A DNA stretch of 64,000 nucleotides from Anabaena minutissima FACHB-250 (lineage in GTDB: Bacteria; Cyanobacteriota; Cyanobacteriia; Cyanobacteriales; Nostocaceae): positions 180,462 through 244,461 of the forward strand of contig NZ_JACJRG010000004.1 of NCBI RefSeq assembly GCF_014697125.1. Direction: 5' to 3'. Positions 18,510 through 27,472 of the stretch are shown here, piece by piece (within the stretch, counting starts at the first letter, position 1; each line of letters begins with the position of its first letter). The notes below the pieces were generated by a model. That model worked only from the letters and a program-made list of their open reading frames with translations, was not told where the DNA came from and made no database searches. The translations under genes and the position numbers were made by a program.

Positions 18510-19871
18510 ATGACTCTGATTCCGACCATTTTCGGTATAGTTGCTGGCATTAGCTTATATGTTGGTCTTTTACACTTGCTGATTGCCTGTGGACGATTAA
18601 AACCTTTGCAACACTTTTTCTTTGGGTTAAGCAGCTTGATAGTTTTTGGTTATGTTTTGGCTTTGATAGCCCAATATCAAGCCATAAATATAGATGATTA
18701 TATAAATGCCAGAAAATTGGTAACTTCTTTAGGCTATATTTTCGGGATTACTACTGTCTGGTTTTTGTCTATATATACTAATGTTAAGCCAATATATTTA
18801 ATTTTGGGACTAAATTGCTCATATATCATTAGTCTACTAATCAACCAAATTTCCCCTACAGGGATTCTCTACTCTCATATCAGTAGCCTATCAAGCATTT
18901 CTTTGCCTTGGGGCGAATCTATTTATCACCCAGAAGGTACATTCAGTCCCTTATTCGGTTTCCAATTATTAGCTTTAATCAGTAACACTATTTACTGTTT
19001 TTCTGCTTGTTACCTTCAATATCGGCGCGGTGAGAAGCAAACAGCACTTACTTTAGCTTTGAGTTTAGCGATTCTGATAGCAGCGGTGCAACACGATCGC
19101 CTAGTAGATTTAGGAAAGATCCAATTTGTCTACTTGGTTGAGTTTGGATTTTTGTCTTTCATCGTAATTATGAGTCTAAGCTTATCCAAAGACTTGATCC
19201 AAGCGGTGAAACTCCGCGAACAATTGCTAGAAAGCGAACGGCTACGCAAGATAGCAGTGGAATTGGAACGAAATCGTCTTGCTCGTGACTTACACGATTC
19301 AGTATCGCAGACATTGTTTACTGTAGCCACAACTGCTGAAGCTTTGCCGAGAGTTTGGAAACGCAACCCAGACATAGCCGAACAGGGATTAGAAGAACTA
19401 GCCCAACTCACGCAAGGGGCGTTAGCAGAAATGCGAAGTTTACTAATTGAGTTGCGTCCTAGTGGTTTGCTAGAGAAACCATTGGGTGAATTACTACAGC
19501 AATTAACTAAGGCTATTTCTGGACGGGCAAATTTACAGATAACAACAATTGTAGAAGGCGATCGGCCTTTGTCTAATGAGGTAAAGCTTGTTTTTTATAG
19601 AGTTACTCAAGAAGCTCTGAATAATATCATTAAATATGCTCAGGCAACGCAAGTATCTGTCAGTCTCTACGGTAACTCACAAAAAATAGTTTTGCGTATT
19701 AGCGACAATGGCTGTGGTTTTTATCCCAACAATATACCATCTGGTCATTTAGGGATCACAATTATGAAAGAACGGGCTGATTCAATTGGTGCTACTTTCC
19801 ATTTAGAAAGTTCTCTAGGACAGGGGACTGAGATTGTCCTGAGTTGCAATGATAGTCAGGTAACAAATTAA
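18510..19871 (+). CDS. Membrane sensor histidine kinase, NarL-type (HisKA_3)
   Basis: A 453-residue kinase. The first ~225 residues are a multi-span membrane region of six or seven hydrophobic helices, starting IFGIVAGISLYVGLLHLLI. A coiled linker leads to a HisKA_3 domain with the phosphoacceptor His near aa 262 (NRLARDLHDSVSQTLF), followed by EMRSLLIELRPSGL. The ATPase domain has FYRVTQEALNNIIKYAQA (N box), DNGCGF (G1) and GHLGITIMKERA (G2). This class pairs with LuxR/NarL regulators, and one follows 165 nt downstream. The membrane domain has no obvious periplasmic loop, so the signal may be sensed within the membrane. The input is unknown. Confidence 0.93.
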   Translation: MTLIPTIFGIVAGISLYVGLLHLLIACGRLKPLQHFFFGLSSLIVFGYVLALIAQYQAINIDDYINARKLVTSLGYIFGITTVWFLSIYTNVKPIYLILGLNCSYIISLLINQISPTGILYSHISSLSSISLPWGESIYHPEGTFSPLFGFQLLALISNTIYCFSACYLQYRRGEKQTALTLALSLAILIAAVQHDRLVDLGKIQFVYLVEFGFLSFIVIMSLSLSKDLIQAVKLREQLLESERLRKIAVELERNRLARDLHDSVSQTLFTVATTAEALPRVWKRNPDIAEQGLEELAQLTQGALAEMRSLLIELRPSGLLEKPLGELLQQLTKAISGRANLQITTIVEGDRPLSNEVKLVFYRVTQEALNNIIKYAQATQVSVSLYGNSQKIVLRISDNGCGFYPNNIPSGHLGITIMKERADSIGATFHLESSLGQGTEIVLSCNDSQVTN

Positions 19872-20036
19872 CTGAGGGTGGATACTAAGTTAAATTACTG
19901 TTGATTTACTATAAACACCATCATTGTGACATACTATTACGCACCTATTAATTAAAAATTAAGGAAAATTAAGTATAAAACTGAATCATGAAACAATCAT
20001 GTATGAGAAATAATTCTGATACATAAAAAAATATAT

Positions 20037-20684
20037 ATGTCTAAAGATATACTAACCACCCCGATTCGTGTCATCACTGTTGATGATCACGAAATTCTGC
20101 GCGGAGGTATCAAATTTCTCTTGCTCGCCTTTGATGACATTGAATTAGTGGGAGAAGCGCGTAGCGGAGATGAGGCGGTACGGTTGTGCGAACAGTTGCA
20201 CCCAGATGTAGTGCTGATGGACTTGATGATGGTGGGGATGAATGGGGCAGAAGCAACAAAAGCCATTCGCAAAAAGTACCCAAAAATCCAGGTGTTAATC
20301 TTGACCAGTTTTTTTGAAAATGATTTAGTACAGCAAGCAATACAAGCAGGAGCTATTGGCTATCTGCTTAAGGGTGTCTCGATTGATGAGTTAGCAAATA
20401 GCATACGAGCCGCAGCGATGGGTCGTTCTATGTTGGCTGAAGAAGTTGTTCAGGCATTGTTGCAACCACACAAACCATCATTTCAATCTCTGTATGAATT
20501 GAGCAAGCGACAGCAAGAGGTATTAGCACTGTTGGCTTTAGGATTGAGTAATGAAGCGATCGCTCAACGAATGAAACTGAGTCCTTCTACTATTAGACAT
20601 CATGTCAGCCAGGTACTCAATAAGTTAGGGGTGACGAACCGCACAGAGGCCGCTACTAGGGCAGTACAAGTTAGATTTGTATAA
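20037..20684 (+). CDS. LuxR/NarL-family response regulator
   Basis: A 215-residue regulator, the likely partner of the kinase just upstream. The receiver domain has the acidic pair in VDDHE (about aa 16-17), the phosphoacceptor Asp at about aa 62 (VVLMDLMM), the Thr/Ser in LTSFF and the Lys in LLKGVS. The C-terminal DNA-binding domain is LuxR-type: LSKRQQEVLALLALGLSNEA followed by SPSTIRHHVSQVLNKLGV. It would bind promoter DNA when phosphorylated. Targets cannot be seen; the siroheme genes follow on the same strand but after their own spacer. All key residues are intact. Confidence 0.94.
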   Translation: MSKDILTTPIRVITVDDHEILRGGIKFLLLAFDDIELVGEARSGDEAVRLCEQLHPDVVLMDLMMVGMNGAEATKAIRKKYPKIQVLILTSFFENDLVQQAIQAGAIGYLLKGVSIDELANSIRAAAMGRSMLAEEVVQALLQPHKPSFQSLYELSKRQQEVLALLALGLSNEAIAQRMKLSPSTIRHHVSQVLNKLGVTNRTEAATRAVQVRFV

Positions 20685-20802
20685 ATTAGTTAATATTCTG
20701 TAAGATAGCAACAACAGGCACGAAAAGTTCTTGTTTTTGAATTTTGTAGCTTGCTTTCCTTACGGAAACGTAAGCTTACTCGTAGAGTATTTTGAATTTT
20801 TT

Positions 20803-21516
20803 ATGTCATCTGCCTATTTGCTGGTATCTCACGGAAGCCGCGACCCTCGCCCAGAAATTGCTATGCAACAACTAGCAACATTGGTGGCTAATAAGCTGCA
20901 AATACCAGAGAAACTGGTGGGTACGGCATCTTTAGAAGTGAGTCCCGAACCTTTACATGAGCAAATTCGACAGTTTGCTCAAAGTGCGGTTTTGTTGGGG
21001 TGTGGTTGTCTACAAATTATTCCTATCTTTCTGCTACCAGGTGTCCATGTGATGACGGATATTCCGACTGAGGTAGCACTAGCTAAACAAGCTGTTGGTG
21101 AAGATATCACAATTGACTTACAACCATATTTGGGAAGTCACGCCGGTTTACAGATATTTTTCCAACAGCAAATAGCTACCATCAAAGCAGCAACAGGAAT
21201 TTTGTTATCTCATGGTAGCCGTCGTCCGGGTTCACAACAACCTGTAGAAAACATGGCGGCGAATTTGGGAGTAGTCACTGCTTATTGGTCTATAGCTCCT
21301 AGTTTAGAGTCACGGGTACAAGAGTTAATTGCTTTTGGTCATCGAGAAATTGCAATTTTGCCCTACTTTCTCTTCTCTGGTGGCATCACTGATGCGATCG
21401 CTCAAGCCGTAGACGAGTTAAAATTACAATTCCCTGGGGTGAGTTTTTACTTAGCGCAACCTCTAGGTGCAAGTGACGAATTAGCTGATTTGATTGGGGA
21501 TTTAATTCACGCATGA
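20803..21516 (+). CDS. sirB: Sirohydrochlorin chelatase, CbiX/SirB type
   Basis: A 237-residue class II chelatase, which in this family inserts Fe2+ (or Co2+) into sirohydrochlorin. It has two CbiX-like halves: the first begins LLVSHGSRDPRPE with the metal-binding His, and the second LLSHGSRRPGSQ. The motif IIPIFLLPGVHVMTDIP is typical. The ATG at 20803 is chosen because the family starts just before the first chelatase strand; the frame runs open from 20731 without homology. The stop overlaps the cobA start by 4 nt (ATGA), indicating translational coupling. Together the two genes make siroheme, the cofactor of nitrite and sulfite reductases. Fe versus Co cannot be settled from sequence alone. 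Confidence 0.88.
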   Translation: MSSAYLLVSHGSRDPRPEIAMQQLATLVANKLQIPEKLVGTASLEVSPEPLHEQIRQFAQSAVLLGCGCLQIIPIFLLPGVHVMTDIPTEVALAKQAVGEDITIDLQPYLGSHAGLQIFFQQQIATIKAATGILLSHGSRRPGSQQPVENMAANLGVVTAYWSIAPSLESRVQELIAFGHREIAILPYFLFSGGITDAIAQAVDELKLQFPGVSFYLAQPLGASDELADLIGDLIHA

Positions 21517-22295
21517 ACCGCACAGACAACGAAGTACAAAAGAGTTTGGGTAAAGTTTATTTGGTAGGTGCGGGGCCAGGAGATCCAGGACTCATGACGC
21601 TTAAAGGTAAGAGTATCTTGGAATGTGCCGATGTGGTGATCTATGATGCCTTGGTTAGTCCGGCAATTTTAGCCATGATTAATCCCCAAGCAGAACAAAT
21701 CAATGCTGGTAAGCGTCGGGGTAGACATTCACTTTTACAAGATGAAACAACCCAAACTCTGATTGAAAAAGCCCAAGACCACGCCATTGTAGTACGTCTC
21801 AAAGGTGGTGATCCCTTTATTTTCGGTCGTGGTGGGGAAGAAATGGCTGATTTAGTAGCCGCAGGTATCCCTGTGGAAGTTGTGCCAGGGATTACATCTG
21901 GTATTGCTGCTCCAGCCTACGCAGGTATACCTTTAACCCATAGATTGTACAGTTCATCCGTAACTTTTGTAACTGGGCATGAAGCCGCAGGCAAGTATAA
22001 ACCGCAGGTAGATTGGCAGGCGATCGCTCACGGTTCAGAGACAATTGTGATTTACATGGGTATTCACAATCTGCCTTACATTGTGGAAGAGTTAACTAAG
22101 GCAGGATTGAGTTTCGACACACCAATTGCTTTAGTACGCTGGGGTACGCGTCCCGAACAGGAAGAGTTAATTGGCAAGTTGGAGAATATTGTAGAACTAG
22201 TAGAAAAAACTGGATTTGAAGCCCCGGCGATCGCAGTTATTGGCGCAGTAGTGAATATGCACAGTATTTTATCTACTTGTCGTCCTGTCCAATAG
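21513..22295 (+). CDS. cobA: Uroporphyrinogen-III C-methyltransferase
   Basis: A 260-residue SAM-dependent enzyme that methylates uroporphyrinogen III at C2 and C7 to give precorrin-2, the branch point to siroheme and cobalamin. Motifs are clear: VGAGPGDPGLMTLKG at the N-terminus, YDALVSP, VRLKGGDPFIFGRGGEE and VPGITSGIAAPAYAGIPLTH. It has no CysG-like dehydrogenase domain, as is usual for cyanobacteria. It overlaps sirB by 4 nt. The product should be soluble and cytoplasmic. No B12 riboswitch was seen upstream, which favours a siroheme role. Confidence 0.95.
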   Translation: MNRTDNEVQKSLGKVYLVGAGPGDPGLMTLKGKSILECADVVIYDALVSPAILAMINPQAEQINAGKRRGRHSLLQDETTQTLIEKAQDHAIVVRLKGGDPFIFGRGGEEMADLVAAGIPVEVVPGITSGIAAPAYAGIPLTHRLYSSSVTFVTGHEAAGKYKPQVDWQAIAHGSETIVIYMGIHNLPYIVEELTKAGLSFDTPIALVRWGTRPEQEELIGKLENIVELVEKTGFEAPAIAVIGAVVNMHSILSTCRPVQ

Positions 22296-22431
22296 GTAAC
22301 AAGATTATCAAGTTATGAAAATATTTTGTTCTGATATAGGATTCCTATTTGATATTTGAAAAAATTCAGTACACCTCATATTCTTTCTTCCCTGTCCCCA
22401 GTCCCCTACCTACGCAAATAATTTCCAGAAA

Positions 22432-23139
22432 TCAAAGCGGACTGCTATAGTACGTCATAGTGCTGGCAGACAACTGGGCTACCATTTCAGCGCGAGATGA
22501 AACTTCGAGCTTACGAAACATCCGCTTTAAAGCTTGCTTCACAGAATTTTCAGTAATCCACAGTTCAACCCCAATTTGGGCATTTGTTCGCCCCTGAGCT
22601 ACTAGTTCAGCAATTTGCAGTTCACGGGGTGTTAATTGATTTGTTGTGAAGGGTTGGTGCGGTAATTTACCTTTAGCTAGGCTTGGCGATCGCACTGTAG
22701 CCACCCAAGCAGATAAATGCAGACATAGCGCACTCAAATCCAGCAAATTTTGTGTATCAAATGCAGGCATTCCTATTGTACGAGTCAAGCCAATCACACC
22801 CACTAATTGACCTTGATTCACAATCGGCCCTACCATGACGTGCCAATGATCAGCCCGTGGACAAATCAACTGCCATGCTTTCGGTGATATGACTAAAGCT
22901 TCGTGAACCGGGGTATGCCGTTCCACTAAGTAGCGAACAACGGGATTCCGTTTACTAGATAAAGCGAACTGCATCACCTTCTGCAACCTGCTATCCAGTA
23001 AGGGAAGTTCCTCTAAAAAAAATAATCTTGACCGTTTGGCGACAAAATAATCACTCACTTCTGGAAAAATCAGCGATTTTAACTCCTGTTCATTTTTTGC
23101 GTGGATGATAGCTTGGAATACAGATTGTAAGTTCGCCAT
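22432..23139 (-). CDS. LuxR-type transcriptional regulator with GAF-like domain
   Basis: A 235-residue protein. The N-terminal ~150 residues look like a GAF sensor domain (LICPRADHWHVMVGPIVNQG, LVGVIGLTRT). The C-terminal domain is a LuxR helix-turn-helix: LTPRELQIAELVAQGRTNAQ followed by ITENSVKQALKRMFRKLEV. No receiver domain is present, so the likely signal is a ligand or redox cue. The ATG at 23139 is preferred over the TTG at 23148. The gene is divergent from the rhodanese gene at 23264 with a 124-nt shared upstream region, so it could regulate that gene; this is an inference from position. Confidence 0.85.
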   Translation of the reverse strand: MANLQSVFQAIIHAKNEQELKSLIFPEVSDYFVAKRSRLFFLEELPLLDSRLQKVMQFALSSKRNPVVRYLVERHTPVHEALVISPKAWQLICPRADHWHVMVGPIVNQGQLVGVIGLTRTIGMPAFDTQNLLDLSALCLHLSAWVATVRSPSLAKGKLPHQPFTTNQLTPRELQIAELVAQGRTNAQIGVELWITENSVKQALKRMFRKLEVSSRAEMVAQLSASTMTYYSSPL

Positions 23140-23263
23140 GATTCGCAAAGTGTACTCGATCGAGGACTAGGCTTGGTCAGGAAGTGAGCCTTATTTTAAC
23201 TGTGGACAGGAAATTGTTCATAAATTAACTGTCAAGAAAAACTTTAGCACGGCGAGAAAAATC

Positions 23264-24097
23264 ATGTCCCAGTATGCTCATCCTGAAGTTGTAGTTGATA
23301 CTGAATGGTTGGCAAATCACCTCAATGATCCAAATCTTCGCATAATTGAAGTTGATGTAAGTTCAAAGCCATATAAGAATGCTCACATTCCTGGGGCTGT
23401 GTTTTGGAATATTTTTACAGACATATTATTGCCGGATTTGAGGATAAATTTAGATGCGATCGCCTTTGCAAAACTCATGTCACAATCGGGTATAACCAAT
23501 GAGACAACAGTAATTGCCTATGGTAGTTATCCAGGAATAGGAGCTTGGATTTTTTGGCTATTAAAATTATTTGGACATGATAATGTCAGAGTTCTCAATG
23601 GTGGATATCAGAAGTGGAAATCAGAAGCTCGTCCACTTTTCACAGAATTATCCACATTCCCAGCAGTTCCATACCACGCTAAAGCTCCTGATCCTCATCT
23701 GCGAGTATTGCATGAAGAAGTTCAAGCATCTGTTGGTAGAACTGATCGCATCTTATTGGATGTTCGCACATCCCAAGAGTACAGTGGTGAATGGTTTTTC
23801 GATCAGCCGCCAAAAGAAACTGAATGTGCTGGACATATTCCCAGCGCAGTCAACATTGAACATATCCTGACCTTAAACCAGGATGGCACTTTCAAATCAT
23901 GCAATGAATTGCAGACACTTTACAACAGTAAAGGCATCACAGCCGAGCAAGAAATATTTCCCTACTGCACTATCGGTGCGCGTTCCGGGTATACCTGGTT
24001 TGTCTTAAAGTATTTACTTGGCTACCCACAGGTTCGCAACTATGACGGTTCTTGGAATGAGTGGAGTCGTCTCCCTAATGTTGCGATCGTAAAGTAG
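23264..24097 (+). CDS. Two-domain sulfurtransferase (rhodanese)
   Basis: A 277-residue thiosulfate or 3-mercaptopyruvate sulfurtransferase-like enzyme. The inactive N-terminal domain has RIIEVDVSSKPYKNAHIPGA, and the C-terminal domain carries LLDVRTSQEYSGE and the active loop PYCTIGARSG, with the catalytic Cys near aa 235. It ends with the family signature YDGSWNEWSRLPNVAI. The Cys loop is closer to thiosulfate-type enzymes than that of the protein at 7249-8106. It would move sulfane sulfur to cyanide or other acceptors. The divergent LuxR/GAF gene is a candidate regulator. These two rhodanese paralogues are quite different in sequence. Confidence 0.92.
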   Translation: MSQYAHPEVVVDTEWLANHLNDPNLRIIEVDVSSKPYKNAHIPGAVFWNIFTDILLPDLRINLDAIAFAKLMSQSGITNETTVIAYGSYPGIGAWIFWLLKLFGHDNVRVLNGGYQKWKSEARPLFTELSTFPAVPYHAKAPDPHLRVLHEEVQASVGRTDRILLDVRTSQEYSGEWFFDQPPKETECAGHIPSAVNIEHILTLNQDGTFKSCNELQTLYNSKGITAEQEIFPYCTIGARSGYTWFVLKYLLGYPQVRNYDGSWNEWSRLPNVAIVK

Positions 24098-24403
24098 TAA
24101 TAGACTTTATACTATTTCACTAAATTCAACTTTCATCTCTCATTTGCATAGAGTCTCTCAGGGAAGTTCCGAGGAAAGGAAACCTCCGCTCGCAATACGG
24201 TAGGTTAACGTTATGGGTGGTTAGAGATGTTGCACTGCAACGTCTCTACAGGCGTTATTATTTTGGCAAATTATCTTATCCGAACCGTATCACCTCCGCT
24301 CGGACTTCTCTCTGCTCCTCTGCTGTATATTTGTATCAACCTTAACGTGGAATGGTATTAGCTGTATTGGTCTTATTGAAAAAGGCAGAAAGGCTAATAA
24401 TAA
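24098..24403. other. Spacer with a dispersed palindromic repeat
   Basis: The gap between the rhodanese and patA holds GGAAGTTCCGAGGAAAGGAA-type sequence, the repeat at 24222-24290 described separately, and a second CACCTCCGCTCGGA motif. The flanking genes converge here, so a terminator is expected, but no classical one with a T-run was identified. Confidence 0.5.
24222..24290. repeat. Dispersed ~69-nt repeat with internal palindrome
   Basis: This segment (AGAGATGTTGCACTGCAACG and the ~40 nt after it) is almost the exact reverse complement of 60762-60831. Part of it is a hairpin (GTTGCA-C-TGCAAC core). A related palindrome is at 62587-62629. The copies look like a small nonautonomous mobile repeat. 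Confidence 0.85.
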
Positions 24404-25510
24404 TTAAACAATATGTTTAAAAATGACTTTGAGTAAATCTCCCTCCATAACAGGTTTAATTAAATGACCATTAGCACCGACCATCTTAGCTTTAACTTTA
24501 TCAATTAGCCCAGCTTTAGCCGTCATCATAATCACAGGTGTCTGCTTGAAATAAGTATGCTTACGCAGCAAAGAACATAATTCATAGCCATCTAAATTAG
24601 GTATATCAACATCTAAAAAAATGATGTCTGGCTTTGTGTGCAATATTTCCATTAAAGCTTTTAAAGCATCTGTAACTCCAATCACAGAAAATATTTGCTC
24701 ATCTAAAAAGCTTTTTATACTATTTAAGACAATGGGGTTGTCATCAATACAAAATATTTTATATATTTTTCTATCAGCAGCAGTTGATGACATTTGCTGA
24801 TAGCCATTATTAGTATTTACATACGAAGATGTGTAGCGTTTAGCCTCTATATTGGGTAATCTTGGCTCAGGTTTTGGTTTGGGATAGGTGTGATAACTTT
24901 GTCTGCTATTAGCTGTAGACTGCATATTCTCTTTGTAAACCGATGTTTCATAATGATCTGCTTCTTTTGTTAATCCTTCGTAAACATTGCCCCGTTGTTG
25001 ACATTGTTCTACTAATAGACGCAAATTTAAGCAACAAAACTTAGGCAAGTCATCTAAAAAACTTTCGGGAATAAACTCGTAACTCCCTTCTTCTAAAACT
25101 AAAAATGTCTGTAAAACTTCCAAAGCTAAATGTTCTATGAGTATGGCTGCTTGTGCAGGACTAATATATTTCTGATTGACTAACCAACAAATAGCTAGAT
25201 AATCTGGGTTTGGTATTGATTGATTTTCAATCCCAGTTTCAAATATTGCCTGTAGCTGTTGATTAATTTCTCTAGGTAGGGTCGTAATTTCCTGACTTAA
25301 ACTCTGCAAATGTCGGTAAAGTGGCTCAAACATTCTTTCTGAGTAGCAAGCATAAATTACCTTGCCCTCCTCGACATATATTGACCAAGCACCCGATGTA
25401 CTAAACACTTGCAAACAGCCAGTTACAGTCTTACCAGTGATTTTCTTTAACAGTGATAGTGGTTGTAGTTTCTGGAAAAATCTGTATCGACTAATAGGCA
25501 GTGTTTTCAT
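24404..25510 (-). CDS. patA: Heterocyst pattern-formation response regulator PatA
   Basis: A 368-residue protein. The N-terminal domain (MKTLPISRYRFFQKLQPLS, TGKTVTGCLQVFSTSGAWSI, CYSERMFEPLYRHL) is the PatA/DUF4388-type module and closely matches the Anabaena PatA start as recalled. A variable Ser/Pro-rich linker (about aa 200-245) leads to a C-terminal receiver with DDNPIVL, phosphoacceptor Asp in IIFLDVDIPNLDG, MMTAKAG and HLIKPVM. Unusually for regulators, the receiver is C-terminal. In Anabaena PatA is needed for heterocysts within filaments and interacts with the differentiation regulators. ATG 25510 is chosen over GTG 25519. The match indicates a heterocyst-forming host. Confidence 0.88.
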   Translation of the reverse strand: MKTLPISRYRFFQKLQPLSLLKKITGKTVTGCLQVFSTSGAWSIYVEEGKVIYACYSERMFEPLYRHLQSLSQEITTLPREINQQLQAIFETGIENQSIPNPDYLAICWLVNQKYISPAQAAILIEHLALEVLQTFLVLEEGSYEFIPESFLDDLPKFCCLNLRLLVEQCQQRGNVYEGLTKEADHYETSVYKENMQSTANSRQSYHTYPKPKPEPRLPNIEAKRYTSSYVNTNNGYQQMSSTAADRKIYKIFCIDDNPIVLNSIKSFLDEQIFSVIGVTDALKALMEILHTKPDIIFLDVDIPNLDGYELCSLLRKHTYFKQTPVIMMTAKAGLIDKVKAKMVGANGHLIKPVMEGDLLKVIFKHIV

Positions 25511-25519
25511 GGATGGCAC

Positions 25520-26180
25520 TCAGGGATGAATTTAATATATAAATATGAATGAACAGGAAATTTTTCAGAATTTTCAGGTATCTTGTTATAACCGCGATGG
25601 ACTACGGTGGGGCGTAGCATCTTTGCTAAGTTTATTTAGCAGGTAAAATTTGAGTCAGCACATTGATTTGAGGCTCACAAATTCCTAACTTGGATGAGCC
25701 ACTCAGCACTAACCCTGATAAATGCAATTTCCCCGCAAAGCAATTGCACTACTATATTAAACAGCAAAAGATTAACTGATTACCAGGAAGAATTTTCCCA
25801 AAAATCAGCATTTCTTTCTGTATCTTTCGTTAATCTAACAGTACAGCAATTCTGGAAATTCGAGATATTGGCTCAAACCCATCAGTAGCAAAAATATCTT
25901 TTCTTTTCTCAATACGTAAATAGACATGACCTGCAATAAAGACTTATAACGATTGAGTCTAGAGTAAATAGAGTTTTTTAATACTCAGTAAATTTCTGGC
26001 TGACGTAAATTTGATATGTAATTTGCTAGTTTTCTACATAGGAATCCGGTTTGAATTTAGAAATATAGTCATCCGCTTCAATTTTTGTTCGGGCAGCGTG
26101 GCGTAGCCATAACTATTTGCGTAGGCAGTGGACAGCCATTTATGACATACTTAGAAATGGCTCAAAAGTTATAATAAATA
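25520..26180. other. Noncoding stretch upstream of patA
   Basis: About 660 nt without a supported gene. It should carry the patA promoter (25520-25600). A 64-codon plus-strand frame at 25694-25888 shows no recognisable feature and is not called. Further along are fragments of the GCGTGGCGTAGCC dispersed repeat (about 26095-26130). Confidence 0.5.
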
Positions 26181-26288
26181 CAAGTTCAATTGGAACAAGA
26201 ACCTCAACAGGCTGAAAAAGCATAAAGCCAACTAGAAGCACTCCGTACTTTACTACAAGCTAAGGGAATTAATCCTGACGAACTTTAA
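26181..26288 (+). pseudogene. C-terminal remnant of an Uma2-family nuclease
   Basis: In one frame the DNA reads QVQLEQEPQQAEKA, stop, SQLEALRTLLQAKGINPDEL, stop. This Glu/Gln-rich coiled tail ending in GINPDEL is the typical C-terminus of Uma2 (DUF820) endonuclease-fold proteins, which are abundant in cyanobacteria. The in-frame TAA and the lack of the nuclease core upstream mark it as gene debris. Confidence 0.65.
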
Positions 26289-26373
26289 ACAATCAAAAGT
26301 AAAAAGATAAAAAGCAAAATATTGTTTTTATTTTTGAGTCTTAGCTTTTTACTTATCCCAGAATTAAAACTTA

Positions 26374-27312
26374 ATGGTTAACAATTTTTTTTTACAAGTC
26401 GAAGAAGATAACGCACGTCTAGATCGTTACCTCGCTGAAGAGTTACCTGATTTATCTCGTTCTCGGATGCAGCAGTTAATTGAACAAGGCAAGGTGCAAA
26501 TCAATGGTAAAGTCTGCACATCTAAAAAGATAAATGTAAAAGTAGGCGATCGCATAATTCTAGAAATTCCCGAAGCGCAACCATTAGAACTAAAAGCCGA
26601 AAATATCCCCCTAGATATTCTCTACGAGGATGAGCAGTTACTGATTCTTAACAAACCAGCCGGGTTAGTAGTTCATCCCGCACCTGGTCATCCTGATGGC
26701 ACACTAGTTAATGCTTTGTTAGCGCATTGTCCCAATTTACCAGGTATTGGGGGTGTGCAACGACCAGGGATTGTCCATCGTTTAGATAAAGATACAACAG
26801 GAGCGATCGCGATCGCCAAAACTGATATCGCCTATCAACACCTACAAGCACAACTCCAAGCCAAAACCGCAGGACGAGAATATTTAGGTGTAGTTTATGG
26901 TGCGCCAAAAACTACCAGTGGAACAATAAATTTACCCATCGGTCGCCATCGCCAAGACCGCAAGAAAATGGCTGTTATCCCTGTAGAACAAGGTGGAAGA
27001 ACAGCTATCACCCATTGGCAAGTACAAGAGCGTCTCAGCAACTACACATTAATTCATTTCCAACTCGAAACCGGACGCACACACCAAATTCGTGTTCACA
27101 GTGCCAATATGGGTCATGCGATCGTTGGCGACCCCCTCTATGCTTCTGGTCGTTCCGTAGGTGTAAATTTACCTGGTCAAGCACTCCACGCTTGGCGGCT
27201 AAAGTTGCAGCATCCCATATCTGAGAATTGGATTGAAGTCACAGCAACACCTCCACAAACCTTTACAACTCTTTTAGATGTTCTCCGACGCAGAAGTGCT
27301 ATTTCTTCTTAA
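26374..27312 (+). CDS. rluD: RluA/RluD-family pseudouridine synthase
   Basis: A 312-residue enzyme that isomerises specific uridines in RNA, most likely 23S rRNA. The N-terminal S4 RNA-binding domain (ARLDRYLAEELPDLSRSRMQ, IEQGKVQINGK, about aa 10-75) precedes the catalytic domain. This has NKPAGLVVHPAPGHPDGTLV, the catalytic Asp in HRLDKDTTG, the tract TAITHW and LETGRTHQIRVHSA. The combination of S4 and HRLDKDTTG fits the RluD branch, though the exact target site cannot be read from the sequence. Length and start (ATG 26374) are normal. No operon partner is evident. Confidence 0.9.
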   Translation: MVNNFFLQVEEDNARLDRYLAEELPDLSRSRMQQLIEQGKVQINGKVCTSKKINVKVGDRIILEIPEAQPLELKAENIPLDILYEDEQLLILNKPAGLVVHPAPGHPDGTLVNALLAHCPNLPGIGGVQRPGIVHRLDKDTTGAIAIAKTDIAYQHLQAQLQAKTAGREYLGVVYGAPKTTSGTINLPIGRHRQDRKKMAVIPVEQGGRTAITHWQVQERLSNYTLIHFQLETGRTHQIRVHSANMGHAIVGDPLYASGRSVGVNLPGQALHAWRLKLQHPISENWIEVTATPPQTFTTLLDVLRRRSAISS

Positions 27313-27472
27313 GTTGAAACCAGTTTAAATCAGCAACACCAAGGATTGTTCTCAGCACTTAGACAGAATCACTTTCAACTCTCACCTGTCCCCTGTCACC
27401 TGTCACCTAATTATGCGTAATCGCTTTGATTCCGCTATATTGTAGATATTTAAATTTCCCTGATACCGAACA

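Noticed and set aside
20731..20802. N-terminal extension of the sirB frame
   Set aside because: The 24 extra codons have no family homology; the chelatase fold starts right after ATG 20803.
21513..22295. CobA as part of cobalamin synthesis with a B12 riboswitch
   Set aside because: No B12 box or riboswitch-like fold is seen upstream, and coupling with sirB favours siroheme.
25694..25888. 64-codon plus-strand frame between patA and the Uma2 relic
   Set aside because: No recognisable motif, no convincing start context, and position in a repeat-containing spacer.
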